A stretch of DNA of 64,000 nucleotides from an uncultured Planctomycetota bacterium. GTDB lineage: Bacteria > Planctomycetota > Planctomycetia > Gemmatales > HRBIN36. The position numbers and the translations under genes are program-made. The first letter of the stretch is position 1, and every line of letters starts with the position of its first letter. Shown here in pieces: positions 43,902-52,557 of this stretch. A model generated the notes under the pieces. It was not told the origin of the DNA, did not search any database, and saw only the letters and a program-made list of their open reading frames with translations. The DNA is taken from contig CALFAY010000026.1 in the NCBI GenBank assembly GCA_937944855.1, positions 1 through 64,000 of the forward strand. The letters run 5' to 3'.

Positions 43902-43955
43902 GTGGGCAGATCTGGGATTCACCTCGGCGGCGAGTGCTGGGTTCGGAATGACGCC

Positions 43956-44243
43956 ATGAGTAAGCGGGAATTGCGGGACCGCCTCCGACTGGCCTTGGGA
44001 GCCTTTGTCCTGGGAGGATTTGCCGGAGCGGGAGGAGGAGGGGTTCTGGGAATCTGCGTCGGCCTCGTGCTGGGGATGCCGGAACGCGGTCTGGATGGTG
44101 CATTGATGGGAGCCTTGCTGGTGGGCGGCCTGGGGGCGGTGGCGGCCTGTCTGCTCCCCAGCCGGTCGGGACGGTCCGAAAACGGGATTTCTTCCCTGAA
44201 TCAAGGAAGCAAGCACGGCGTGGAAAACTTGCAGCCGCACTGA
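43956..44243 (+). CDS. small glycine-rich membrane protein
   Basis: A 95-residue protein with two membrane helices (about 10-35, LALGAFVLGGFAGAGGGGVLGICVGLVL, and 43-62, GALMGALLVGGLGAVAACLLP) rich in glycine-zipper spacing, and a polar tail. Glycine-zipper proteins often form oligomers in membranes (family knowledge). It lies just before the GT81-HAD gene (13 nt) and is probably co-transcribed with it from the sigma-54 promoter or a nearer one. The open frame extends upstream to 43671, but that part overlaps the promoter and RNA. Confidence 0.65.
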   Translation: MSKRELRDRLRLALGAFVLGGFAGAGGGGVLGICVGLVLGMPERGLDGALMGALLVGGLGAVAACLLPSRSGRSENGISSLNQGSKHGVENLQPH

Positions 44244-44256
44244 GCGGAGAACGCTT

Positions 44257-45711
44257 ATGATCTCGGTCATCATCCCGGCCCTGAACGAGAGCGCGACCAT
44301 CGCTTCGGTCGTGGAGTTCGCTCGCTCCTCGCCCGGCGTCACTCAGGTGATCGTCGTGGACGACGGCTCCATCGACGCCACCGCCGAGTTGGCCCGCGCT
44401 GCTGGTGCCGAGGTCATCACCAGTTCTCAGCTCGGCAAGGGAGCGTCCATGCGGGACGGGCTGGGCCACGCCGCAGAACCGGTCGTCGTCTATCTGGATG
44501 GCGATCTCCGCGGACTGAGCGAAGACGCTATCTCGCTGCTGACCGGGCCGTTGCTGCGGGACGAAGCCGACTTCGTCAAGGCGCGTTTTTCCCGCAACGG
44601 CGGACGGGTCACGACCCTGACAGCCCGTCCGCTTTTGACTTGCTTTTTCCCCGAAGTGGCCCATCTCGATCAACCGTTGGGCGGCATCATTGCCGTCCGC
44701 CGCGATCTTCTCGAACAGCTCCACTTCGAAAGCGATTACGGCGTGGACGTCGGCCTGCTGATCGACGCAGTCATGGCCGGAGCGCGCCTGGCCGAGGTGG
44801 ACATCGGGCGCATCGAGCATGACAGTCAACCCCTCGACGCCCTGGGACCGATGGCATTCCAGGTAGCCTCGGTGATTCTTGATCGGGCGGCGCGTCACGG
44901 TCGGCTGCGCGGTTCCGCAGTGGTTTCAGCCCGAGTGCAGGATCGTCTGACCCGGGCAGAAACGCATCAGAGTAGCAAGCCGGTCGTGCTTCCCTGGCGT
45001 CGGCTGGCTCTGTTCGACATGGACGGCACGCTTCTGCAAGGTCGCATCGTCGTCGAACTGGCCCGGCGGTGCCACCGCGAGAACCAACTTCGCCGTCTGC
45101 TGGACTCGCCGACGCTGCCGCCGGAGATCCGCACCCGGCAGATCGCCGCCCTGTTCTGCGGCGTTCCGTATGCTCTCTTCGAGCAGGTCGCGTTGGAGAT
45201 GCCGCTGACTCCCGGAGCCGTCGAGACGGTCATCGAACTGCGTCGCCGCGGCTACTGCGTCGGCATCGTGACCGACAGCTACGCCGTCGTGGCCGAGATC
45301 GTCCGACGCCGCGTCTTCGCCGATTTCTGCATCGGGCATCTGCTGCACTTCCAGCATTTCAGCTGCCGGGGCCGCATCACGACCGCACCCTTGATGGAAC
45401 ACGACGACGGCTGCCCGGTGCATCGGCTGTGCAAGCAGAACGTCCTGCGGCATCTGGTCGGAGTGGATGGCCCGGCCGCCGAAGGCCTGATCGCCGTCGG
45501 CGACAGCGACAACGACGTGTGCATGCTCAAGGCGGCCGATCTGTCTTTCGCCTTTCAGCCGAAATCCGAGGCTGTGGCCCAGGCCGCCCGCTTCGTCATC
45601 CACGACGACTTGCGGGAGGTGGTCCGTCTGGCAGCCTCCGTCTGCCCCGTCGTGGGCCTCGCCTCGGGACCCGGCTGGACGGAATCCGAAGCCCTGCGTC
45701 AAATCGCCTGA
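44257..45711 (+). CDS. GT81 glucosyl-3-phosphoglycerate synthase fused to a HAD phosphatase
   Basis: A 484-residue two-domain protein. Residues 1-235 are a GT-A glycosyltransferase of the GpgS type: ALNESATIASVV, VVDDGSIDATAELA, YLDGDLRGL, FSRNGGRVTTLTARPLL, QPLGGIIAVRRDLLEQLHF and YGVDVGLLIDAVMAGA. Residues 245-470 are a HAD-IB phosphatase with motif I DMDGTLLQG, motif II TDS and GDSDNDVCML at the end. GpgS joins glucose from an NDP-sugar to 3-phosphoglycerate, and a phosphatase then gives the osmolyte glucosylglycerate. Here both steps may sit in one chain, as known for the mannosylglycerate enzyme of Dehalococcoides. Mannosylglycerate is an alternative product. Substrate choice is not visible. 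Confidence 0.8.
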   Translation: MISVIIPALNESATIASVVEFARSSPGVTQVIVVDDGSIDATAELARAAGAEVITSSQLGKGASMRDGLGHAAEPVVVYLDGDLRGLSEDAISLLTGPLLRDEADFVKARFSRNGGRVTTLTARPLLTCFFPEVAHLDQPLGGIIAVRRDLLEQLHFESDYGVDVGLLIDAVMAGARLAEVDIGRIEHDSQPLDALGPMAFQVASVILDRAARHGRLRGSAVVSARVQDRLTRAETHQSSKPVVLPWRRLALFDMDGTLLQGRIVVELARRCHRENQLRRLLDSPTLPPEIRTRQIAALFCGVPYALFEQVALEMPLTPGAVETVIELRRRGYCVGIVTDSYAVVAEIVRRRVFADFCIGHLLHFQHFSCRGRITTAPLMEHDDGCPVHRLCKQNVLRHLVGVDGPAAEGLIAVGDSDNDVCMLKAADLSFAFQPKSEAVAQAARFVIHDDLREVVRLAASVCPVVGLASGPGWTESEALRQIA

Positions 45712-45739
45712 AGCCGCTTCCCTGCTCGGACGGCGGAGG

Positions 45740-48700
45740 TCATTTCCGGCCAGGCGGATTGGAGGTGCTTTCAGCCCGGCCGCGAAGCCGCACCCCAGCC
45801 CAGTGCAGCCAGACATCGTCCGGCACGGCGTAGGGACGGAACTTCTCCGCCCGTCCCTGTTCCTCGCTGTAGTACAAAGCCCGATGCAATCCCAGCTTGC
45901 TTGCCAGGGGGCTGTCCATCAAGTTGCTGGAGTCGCCGGGACTCATCTGGAACAGGACGCGCATCTCGAACTCCCGCAGACTCTGTCGGCTGAGCGTGCG
46001 GGTCAGGTTGTTCAGAGTATCGCACCACAGCAGAACATGGATGCCCAGTCCCGGCCCTTCCCGAAGAATGGTGGCGAACTGCTCAGCGGTGTTGGGCTTG
46101 TCCTCGCTGGACCGGCCGAAGCCGAAATCGTCCTCATCCCGCCGCAGGTCCCGAAAGCGTTGCAGGCCGTACACGATCAGGTACCACCTCGAGTAATCGC
46201 GGTCGGGATCAGCGAGTCGGCGGGCCACTTCAGCGGCGACTTCGGCCACCAGCGGCGGAGTCTGCCGCCAGGTCGCCGTCTGCACCGGATGGGGAAGCAG
46301 ATGGGCCAGCCGCGGAAACAGCCCCGCGTGGGCCGAATCGGGCAACGTGCCGTCGAGCACCACAAAGCGAGCCGGTGCAGTCCGATCGCGTACCGAATCC
46401 TCCTCACAGAGCCAGTCCTCCGGCGGGTGTTGCGCGGCCAGGCTGATGAGGGCTGTGGTGAGGATGCCCAGGGCCGCTTCGTCGTCCTGACCCACGATCA
46501 TCAGATTGTTGCCGGACTGCGAGCGGAAGACGGCCGCGGTCGGATCCTTGATGGCGATGGCGTCTCCCAGCCAGGCCTGGAAGGCCCGGGAGCCTTTGGG
46601 CCAGTTGGGGGCTGACAGGAGCTTGTGCAGGATCGAATTGGTGGCGACGTTGGCCGGGGCGTTCCCCTCAAAAACGATCTGGTCCCGGAAACCGCTGCCG
46701 CGCCGACGATCCAGTTCCTGGATCTTCCGCAGGAGCCGTTCGCGTTCCTCGTCGGAGATCCAGACGATCTGAAACGGGCTGTTGCCCTCCACCAGACCGT
46801 TGGCGTCGTTGTAGATCGCCTCGCCGGGACGGGACAGCAAGCGGGCAGCGGCGTTGTCTTCGCTGAGGATCAGATGGGCATCCACTTCGCTGCACTGAAG
46901 GGCGATGCGGACGGCCATCTGGTCGATGGTGCTGCGAGCCAGGGTGTACGCTCCGCCGAGGGTCTGCGAACCAAGCAGCACATGGATCCCGAAAGCCCGG
47001 CCCTGCCGCACCAACCGGTCGAGCATGAGGGCGGCGTCCTGGGCGATGCGGTCGTCCTCCACGAAGAACTCCTGAAACTCGTCAACGATGAGCAGGATCC
47101 GCGGCAGCGGTTTGGAGGGGTCCGCCCTGCGACAGGCGGCCAGGTCCTGCGCTCCGACTTCCCGAAAGCGATCCGCGCGCCGCTTCAATTCGAAGTCGAG
47201 CTTTTGCAGCACGCTCAGGCCAAATTCCCGTTCGCTCTCGATGGCGACAACCCGGGCATGAGGCAGTTCCCAGGCCGCGTAGTCCTTGAACTCGACACCC
47301 TTCTTGAAGTCCACTAGGTAAAGTTCGACCTCCTCGGGACTGTAGAGCAGGGCCAGGTTCGTGATCAGGACGTGCATCAGGGTGGATTTGCCGGAACCGG
47401 TTTTGCCAGCGACCAGGACGTGCTGGGCCGTGCCGCGGCCCAGTTCCAGCCGCTGCCGTTTGGTCGCTCCCGCCCGGCCCAGAGGCACGCTCAGTCCCGA
47501 CGTGCTGTCGGCAGTCCAGTATTGCTCCGGGGGCGGAGCGACGAAATCGAACGGCACTTCGACCCGCTTGGCCCGGCGGGCCTGATCGCCGATGCGGTGC
47601 AGCAAGCGGGTGGTCAGGGCATCGTCCGCCGGTTCTTCCAGGCGCAGCGGGAAGCGCTGGAAGTCGGCATCCTGCCAGACGAAGCAGCCGTCCTTCCATA
47701 TCAGCTTAACCCCGGCCTGCTCCAGTTCGGAAAGTTCGAAGCCGACCGGCATCGGCTGGCGCTGGTCCACGAGCACGATGGTATGCACCCCGCAGCGCAC
47801 CCCGCTGGAGGCGATGGAGACCAGCCGCCGAGCCGCGTCCACGGTGAAGTTCACCGGGAAGTCGGCCACCACGACGAAGCGGAACGGCTCGGCCACTTCC
47901 CCGGCCTGAGCGTTGTACTCGGCGATGTCCCGATACTGATTGCGGAGATACTTCTGGATGATCGTTTCCATCTGGGCCGTGATGTCGGCCAGACGCTGCT
48001 CGATGTGCTGCGACTCGGTCCAGATGCGGCTGGTGATGAGTTGTTCGTCGTAATCGGCCAAGTGCATGAACGAGGCGAAATTCTCGCCCAGACCGACTGG
48101 GTCGATGATCGTGAAGCGGACCTTGCCCGGCGGCAGGACCGTGAGCAGACGCAACATCCAGGCCTGCATGGTACGCAGGGCGGTCTTGCGGCCTTCCTCC
48201 TGAGTCCGCAACAGGAGCGAAGCCTGATGTGGAAAGGCGACCAGGGCCGGCAGGTCGAACGTCTCGGGAAGGCCATGCCGCAAGGCTTCGTCCTCCGGCA
48301 AGGCTCCGACGATGCTCCTGAGATCTACCTGACAGCGTCCGAGGCGGAACACCTCGGGCGCCTGGTCCGGCGGCTGCCAGGTGTGCCAAACGGGATCGGA
48401 CCATTCCGGGAAGAGGCGTTGCGTTTGCTGTTGGACTCGGTCCAGGGCTTGCCGGACCTCCTCCGTGACGCGCTGCCAACGGCTGGCCATCTCTTGCCAG
48501 CGCGTTTCCCAGTTCCGTTGGGAATCTTCGATGGCCCGGTGGTACGCTTCCTGAGCGGTTGCCAGTTCCGTCTGCCGTCGTTGTTCCAGAGCATGCAGTC
48601 GATCCTTCCGGCTCTGTTCCAGGGCGGCGAGGTCCTCGGCGTGACGGCGTTTCAATTCGGCCAGCAAGGGGGGAAAGCGGGCCTCGGCGGCGGCGGTGTC

Positions 48701-49720
48701 GCGGATGCGACGGCGCGTGATCTGCTCGCGCGCGTCCTTGAGTTTCTCCGAAGCCTGGTGCAATTCCGTGTTCCGCTTGTGCTTGACCGCGAGCAGCTGG
48801 ACTTCGCGGCGGGAGCGGGCCAGTTCAAGATACCGCTCGCGGCATTGTTCGGCGTCGAAAAGCGTCTGGCGGAGCGATTGGTAGAGGTGATACACCTGGG
48901 AGCGGGCGACGACAAACAGCAATGCGGCCAATCCGCTGCCTGCGAGGACCGTGGCGGACCCGACGATGACGGCGGTCAGCACCGGATCGCCGTCGGTCAA
49001 CAGCCACACCGGGGCGGCCAGGACCAAAGCGGTCAGCAGAAACACCCAGAACAGGTTCAGGCCTTTGAAAAACCGCGGGATGAACAGGCCGCGGAGCTGA
49101 GCCAGCGTCCCCTCCGCTTCCTCGACCAGCCCTTCCAGGTGACTCATCACTTCGTCGTCCGGCGGCAGCGGATGGCGGACCAGATGGATACGGGCATACG
49201 CGCCCTGTTGCCGCCACTGCTTCAGAAGTGATTTTCCCTCCTGCTGCATGGCGGTGATGCGTTGCAGGCTCGACTCGAACTGCCGCTCCACTTCGAGATA
49301 CTGATTCTCTGCTGCCGTTCGGGAGGCTTCGTAAAGCGTGTTGATCGACCACTGCGTTTCCTTGAACTCCTGCTCGATCTTCTCCCGGGCCGTCTCGAAC
49401 TCCTCGGCGATGGCCTGCATCGTCTCGCGGTACTCGGAATCGGCGGCGGCGTATTCGGCCCGAAAACGCTTCTCGATCTCCTCACGGCGCAAGGCGCATT
49501 CGTTCTCCACGGCGCTGCGTGCCTGCGCCGCTTCGGTTTCTATGCGTTCCAGCTGCTCGTGCCACTGTCGCTCGGCGCGTAGCTGGCCCTCGCTCAACTG
49601 GTCCTGGAGTTGCCGTTCGAGGAGGGAACGGGTCCGCGACTCCTCGACGATCTGGCTCAACAGACGCCGCTGAAGCGCGATCAAAACCGGCTCGTTGATG
49701 CGGTTTTCCTGACTGGCCAT
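45740..49720 (-). CDS. EssC/EccC-like FtsK/SpoIIIE ATPase with coiled-coil N-terminus
   Basis: A 1326-residue membrane ATPase, probably the motor of a type VII-like export system. Coiled coil spans about 20-165; two helices (about 222-241 and 247-271) anchor it, and a second coiled coil spans about 300-440. Three FtsK-like modules follow. Module 1 (about 490-690) has no P-loop. Module 2 has Walker A GKTGSGKSTL at 772-781 and Walker B ILLIVDEFQEFF near 880. Module 3 (about 1060-1310) has a decayed P-loop, VGQDDEAALGILTTA. This three-module layout matches EccC/EssC, not the chromosomal FtsK, and there is no gamma domain. EssC proteins have N-terminal FHA domains; here coiled coils replace them. 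It is the last gene of a four-gene operon with WXG100-type proteins. Confidence 0.82.
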   Translation of the reverse strand: MASQENRINEPVLIALQRRLLSQIVEESRTRSLLERQLQDQLSEGQLRAERQWHEQLERIETEAAQARSAVENECALRREEIEKRFRAEYAAADSEYRETMQAIAEEFETAREKIEQEFKETQWSINTLYEASRTAAENQYLEVERQFESSLQRITAMQQEGKSLLKQWRQQGAYARIHLVRHPLPPDDEVMSHLEGLVEEAEGTLAQLRGLFIPRFFKGLNLFWVFLLTALVLAAPVWLLTDGDPVLTAVIVGSATVLAGSGLAALLFVVARSQVYHLYQSLRQTLFDAEQCRERYLELARSRREVQLLAVKHKRNTELHQASEKLKDAREQITRRRIRDTAAAEARFPPLLAELKRRHAEDLAALEQSRKDRLHALEQRRQTELATAQEAYHRAIEDSQRNWETRWQEMASRWQRVTEEVRQALDRVQQQTQRLFPEWSDPVWHTWQPPDQAPEVFRLGRCQVDLRSIVGALPEDEALRHGLPETFDLPALVAFPHQASLLLRTQEEGRKTALRTMQAWMLRLLTVLPPGKVRFTIIDPVGLGENFASFMHLADYDEQLITSRIWTESQHIEQRLADITAQMETIIQKYLRNQYRDIAEYNAQAGEVAEPFRFVVVADFPVNFTVDAARRLVSIASSGVRCGVHTIVLVDQRQPMPVGFELSELEQAGVKLIWKDGCFVWQDADFQRFPLRLEEPADDALTTRLLHRIGDQARRAKRVEVPFDFVAPPPEQYWTADSTSGLSVPLGRAGATKRQRLELGRGTAQHVLVAGKTGSGKSTLMHVLITNLALLYSPEEVELYLVDFKKGVEFKDYAAWELPHARVVAIESEREFGLSVLQKLDFELKRRADRFREVGAQDLAACRRADPSKPLPRILLIVDEFQEFFVEDDRIAQDAALMLDRLVRQGRAFGIHVLLGSQTLGGAYTLARSTIDQMAVRIALQCSEVDAHLILSEDNAAARLLSRPGEAIYNDANGLVEGNSPFQIVWISDEERERLLRKIQELDRRRGSGFRDQIVFEGNAPANVATNSILHKLLSAPNWPKGSRAFQAWLGDAIAIKDPTAAVFRSQSGNNLMIVGQDDEAALGILTTALISLAAQHPPEDWLCEEDSVRDRTAPARFVVLDGTLPDSAHAGLFPRLAHLLPHPVQTATWRQTPPLVAEVAAEVARRLADPDRDYSRWYLIVYGLQRFRDLRRDEDDFGFGRSSEDKPNTAEQFATILREGPGLGIHVLLWCDTLNNLTRTLSRQSLREFEMRVLFQMSPGDSSNLMDSPLASKLGLHRALYYSEEQGRAEKFRPYAVPDDVWLHWAGVRLRGRAESTSNPPGRK

Positions 49721-49729
49721 GCGTGGGTC

Positions 49730-49957
49730 TCACGTCTGCGTATCGTGTCCAAGTTCCTGTCGCAGGGCGATCATGAGCTGGCTGAGGCGGTCCATGTGCT
49801 TGGCTACGGCAAGCGTGTGGTCTTCGAGCGGCTGCCAGTGCTCCTGGACGAATTGGCGGCGCACCTGGTCGTTCCAGGACGGCCCGACGGCGTCCCATAC
49901 CTGTCGCATCGCCTTGACCGCCTCATGGATTTGCACCAGGCTCGTGTTCAGACTCAT
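49730..49957 (-). CDS. small WXG100-like helical protein
   Basis: A 75-residue all-helical protein. The turn region holds SWNDQVRRQF after a first helix (VQIHEAVKAMRQVWDAV) and before a second (WQPLEDHTLAVAKHMDRLSQLMIALRQEL), a helix-turn-helix hairpin like WXG100/ESAT-6 secreted partners. It is shorter than the usual 100 residues. Its start overlaps the end of the previous gene by 35 nt and its stop is 9 nt before the EssC-like gene, so all are co-translated. Confidence 0.65.
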   Translation of the reverse strand: MSLNTSLVQIHEAVKAMRQVWDAVGPSWNDQVRRQFVQEHWQPLEDHTLAVAKHMDRLSQLMIALRQELGHDTQT

Positions 49958-50612
49958 CGGTTCGTTCCCCGACTGCTTCCGGGCCTTGATCCCGATCGGT
50001 TCGACCCGCTTGCTCACCGTCCGTCCCGGTCTCCAGGGGAGCGGAAGGTTCGTACCCGTCCCCTCTCCCGCTACCAACTTCGGCCTGCGTTTCGTCTCCT
50101 GCCCCGAGGGAAGCAGGGAAAGGGGGCGAGGGCGGAGCCAAACGCACATACTCTTCGAGGGCGGAGCTTCGAGCGTCGAGCCAATGCAGAGACCGGGGCA
50201 TCTGGGTGTCGAGATAGGCGGCTAATTGCCGAGCCGGTCCCTGATACAGCATCACGGCCCGCTGGAACTCCGGGATGGCCTTGCGAATCCGCTCGACCTT
50301 GTGCTCGGCCTGTTCGAGGCGGACCTTGGCCCGCCGATAGGCTTTCTCCTCCTCGGTGATGTCTGGCTTCCGGCCGAAGATCCGTTCCAGCTTCCTGTGA
50401 TTGAGCGCGTTGCGGGCTTGACCGAGAAGGTCCTGACGGCGATGGACCTCCTTCTGCCACCAATTCAATTCCTCGTGCAGCCAGTCGGTCATGCGTTGGA
50501 TGTCGGCATCAGCCGCGGTAAGGGCTTCCCGGACATCCGCTCCGAAGACGCACAAGGCCTCCCGGATGCGTGTCAAAGCCTCCAGATCGTGGACCCTGGC
50601 TCCGCTGGACAT
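49923..50612 (-). CDS. helical protein of the type VII-like operon, unknown
   Basis: A 229-residue protein. Residues 10-165 are almost entirely helical with coiled-coil character (LTAADADIQRMTDWLHEELNWWQKEVHRRQDLLGQARNALNHRKLERI, YRRAKVRLEQAEHKVERIRKAI), and the last 55 are Pro/Glu/Gly-rich and probably disordered. ATG 50612 was chosen; the longer open frame upstream overlaps the WXG100 gene. It may be a chaperone, a structural partner or an LXG-like secreted helper; nothing in the sequence decides. Confidence 0.65.
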   Translation of the reverse strand: MSSGARVHDLEALTRIREALCVFGADVREALTAADADIQRMTDWLHEELNWWQKEVHRRQDLLGQARNALNHRKLERIFGRKPDITEEEKAYRRAKVRLEQAEHKVERIRKAIPEFQRAVMLYQGPARQLAAYLDTQMPRSLHWLDARSSALEEYVRLAPPSPPFPASLGAGDETQAEVGSGRGDGYEPSAPLETGTDGEQAGRTDRDQGPEAVGERTDESEHEPGANP

Positions 50613-50644
50613 GGGGCAGTCCGCTTCTGGTCTTCTTCCACCGC

Positions 50645-50917
50645 TCACCGCTGCTGCAAGTATTCCTCGATCCTCTCCGCCTTGCGAAGGAGAAACGGAA
50701 TATGTTCGGAGCAGGCCTCGACGAAGTGATTCAACGCGGCCATCGTCTGCTCGAAGTCCTGGGTGAAGCGCTCGTGCTCCTGGTCTCGCCAGGTGGCCCC
50801 GAGGTTGACCAGTTGTCCGTACAGTACCTGCATGCGGTTTTGAAGTTCGTTGTTGAACTGCTTGAGACTGTGGGCGAAACGCCGGACTTCGGCCGGGTCC
50901 ACGATAGCTTGCGGCAT
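50645..50917 (-). CDS. WXG100 family type VII secretion target
   Basis: A 90-residue protein close to the usual 100-residue size. Helix 1 (VDPAEVRRFAHSLKQFNNELQNRMQVLYGQLVNLG) leads to the turn ATWRDQEHERF with Trp43, then helix 2 (FEQTMAALNHFVEACSEHIPFLLRKAERIEEYL). The W-x-D turn and the spacing are those of planctomycete WXG100 proteins. Such proteins form antiparallel hairpin dimers and leave the cell through EccC/EssC machines. It is the first gene of the operon, 32 nt before the next. Confidence 0.82.
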   Translation of the reverse strand: MPQAIVDPAEVRRFAHSLKQFNNELQNRMQVLYGQLVNLGATWRDQEHERFTQDFEQTMAALNHFVEACSEHIPFLLRKAERIEEYLQQR

Positions 50918-51106
50918 GGAAGCCTCCGGAAACCTTTTCGATTTGCTGCCTGAATTTCACGTTACCCGGAAGAAGCGACGCTGTAAACGGCTTGGAGGCC
51001 GTCTTGCGGGCTTGGGGAGGGCGACATATGCTCGACGAAGACCGCTGGTTGATGCCAGTGGCTCGCCGAGGCGGCGAGAACCTCCGTGGTGGTTCGAGTG
51101 AGCCTG

Positions 51107-52528
51107 ATGAGCGTCCGTGACAGTTTCGTCTATCAGCGGTGCATCAACCCGGCCTGCGGCGGCACGCGCAGCGTCCTGGAGTGTGAATTCACCTGTCCAC
51201 GGTGCGGCGATCTGCTCGACGTGGCCTACGACTGGGACTGTCTGCCGGTGCCGCGATCGCTGCGGGAGGCGGGAAACGGGCCGACCGACGCCGGCCACGT
51301 GTCGGCCAGCCGTGCGTTGCTGCGGCGAAGCGGCGTATGGCGGTTCTGGAGCTTGCTGCCGTTTGCTCCCCACGAGCAAATCCTCAGCATCGGCGAAGGC
51401 CAAACCTTGCTGCTCCCGGCCGACCGGGTGGCCGAGTATGTCGGCCTGCGTCCGGGCCGATTGCACCTCCAGTACGAAGGGCTGAACCCTTCGGGCAGCT
51501 TCAAGGACAACGGCATGACGGCGGCCTTCACTCATGCCCGCATGGTCGGTGCCCGCCGGGCCGCCTGCGCCTCGACCGGCAATACCAGCGCGTCGCTGGC
51601 CCTGTACGCCGCAGCCAGTGGGCAGATGCGGGCCGTCATCTTCATCGGCTCCGGCAAGATCGCCTTCGGCAAGCTCGCTCAGGCCCTCGACCACGGGGCC
51701 TTGACCCTGCAAATCCACGGCGACTTTGACGATGCTCTCGAACGTGTCCGCCAGGCGGCGAGCCGCTTGAGTCTGTATCTGGTCAATAGCATCAATCCCT
51801 TCCGACTCGAAGGCCAGAAGACCATCATCTACCGCATTGTGGAAGCACTAGACGGGGAACCGCCCGATTGGGTCGTGGTGCCGGCGGGCAACCTCGGCAA
51901 TCTCAGTGCTTTCGGCAAAGCGTTCCTTGAGCTTCGGGAACTCGGCCTGATCGGCCGTATGCCGCGGTTGGCCGCCGTCAATGCCGCCGGGGCCGATACC
52001 CTCCACCGCCTGTGGAATGAGCAAGGGCTGCGTTGGCGCCGCGGAAGCTGGGACCGCTTGAGGGCCGAAAGCTACTTTCAGGAACTCAAGCGAACCCAGC
52101 GGAAGGCCTCGACCGTTGCCAGCGCCATCGAGATCAATCGGCCGGTCAATCTTCCCAAGGCCCTTCGCAGTCTGGAAGCCAGCGAGGGCGTGGTGTGCGT
52201 CGTCAGCGACGAGGAAATCCTCGAAGCCAAGGCCCGCATCGGTTCCGGCGGGTTGGGCTGCGAACCGGCCAGCGCGGCCAGCGTCGCCGGAGCCCGGAAG
52301 CTGCGTCAGCAGGGGGTCATTTCTCCAGACGATTCAGTGGTCTGCGTCCTGACCGGACATTCCTTGAAGGATCCAAACGTGACAGTGGCCTGTCATGGCA
52401 CGGATGAGCACTTGTTTCAGGAGGTTCTTGGACGGCGCGGGATCGGCCGCATTCCCTCCGCCAACCCGCCTGTCTGCGTGCCCAATGATCTGGGGCAGAT
52501 CATCACGGTCATTGAAGCACGCGCCTGA
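51107..52528 (+). CDS. thrC: threonine synthase
   Basis: A 473-residue PLP enzyme that turns O-phosphohomoserine into threonine. An N-terminal zinc-ribbon-like stretch (CINPACGG ... CPRCGD) is typical of the plant-like threonine synthases. The PLP lysine lies in GLNPSGSFKDNGMTA, and the phosphate-binding loop follows as STGNTSASLALYAA. VVPAGNLGNLSAFGKA and the C-terminal GLGCEPASAASVAGARKL complete the fold. ATG 51107 is 21 nt inside the open frame. It is convergent to the transsulfuration genes, which share the homoserine branch. Confidence 0.92.
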   Translation: MSVRDSFVYQRCINPACGGTRSVLECEFTCPRCGDLLDVAYDWDCLPVPRSLREAGNGPTDAGHVSASRALLRRSGVWRFWSLLPFAPHEQILSIGEGQTLLLPADRVAEYVGLRPGRLHLQYEGLNPSGSFKDNGMTAAFTHARMVGARRAACASTGNTSASLALYAAASGQMRAVIFIGSGKIAFGKLAQALDHGALTLQIHGDFDDALERVRQAASRLSLYLVNSINPFRLEGQKTIIYRIVEALDGEPPDWVVVPAGNLGNLSAFGKAFLELRELGLIGRMPRLAAVNAAGADTLHRLWNEQGLRWRRGSWDRLRAESYFQELKRTQRKASTVASAIEINRPVNLPKALRSLEASEGVVCVVSDEEILEAKARIGSGGLGCEPASAASVAGARKLRQQGVISPDDSVVCVLTGHSLKDPNVTVACHGTDEHLFQEVLGRRGIGRIPSANPPVCVPNDLGQIITVIEARA

Positions 52529-52557
52529 GACCGGCTGCGGAATCGCTCGCCGAAGCA

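Noticed and set aside
47372-49231. A 619-codon plus-strand frame
   Set aside because: Antisense to the EssC-like ATPase, whose motifs are unmistakable.
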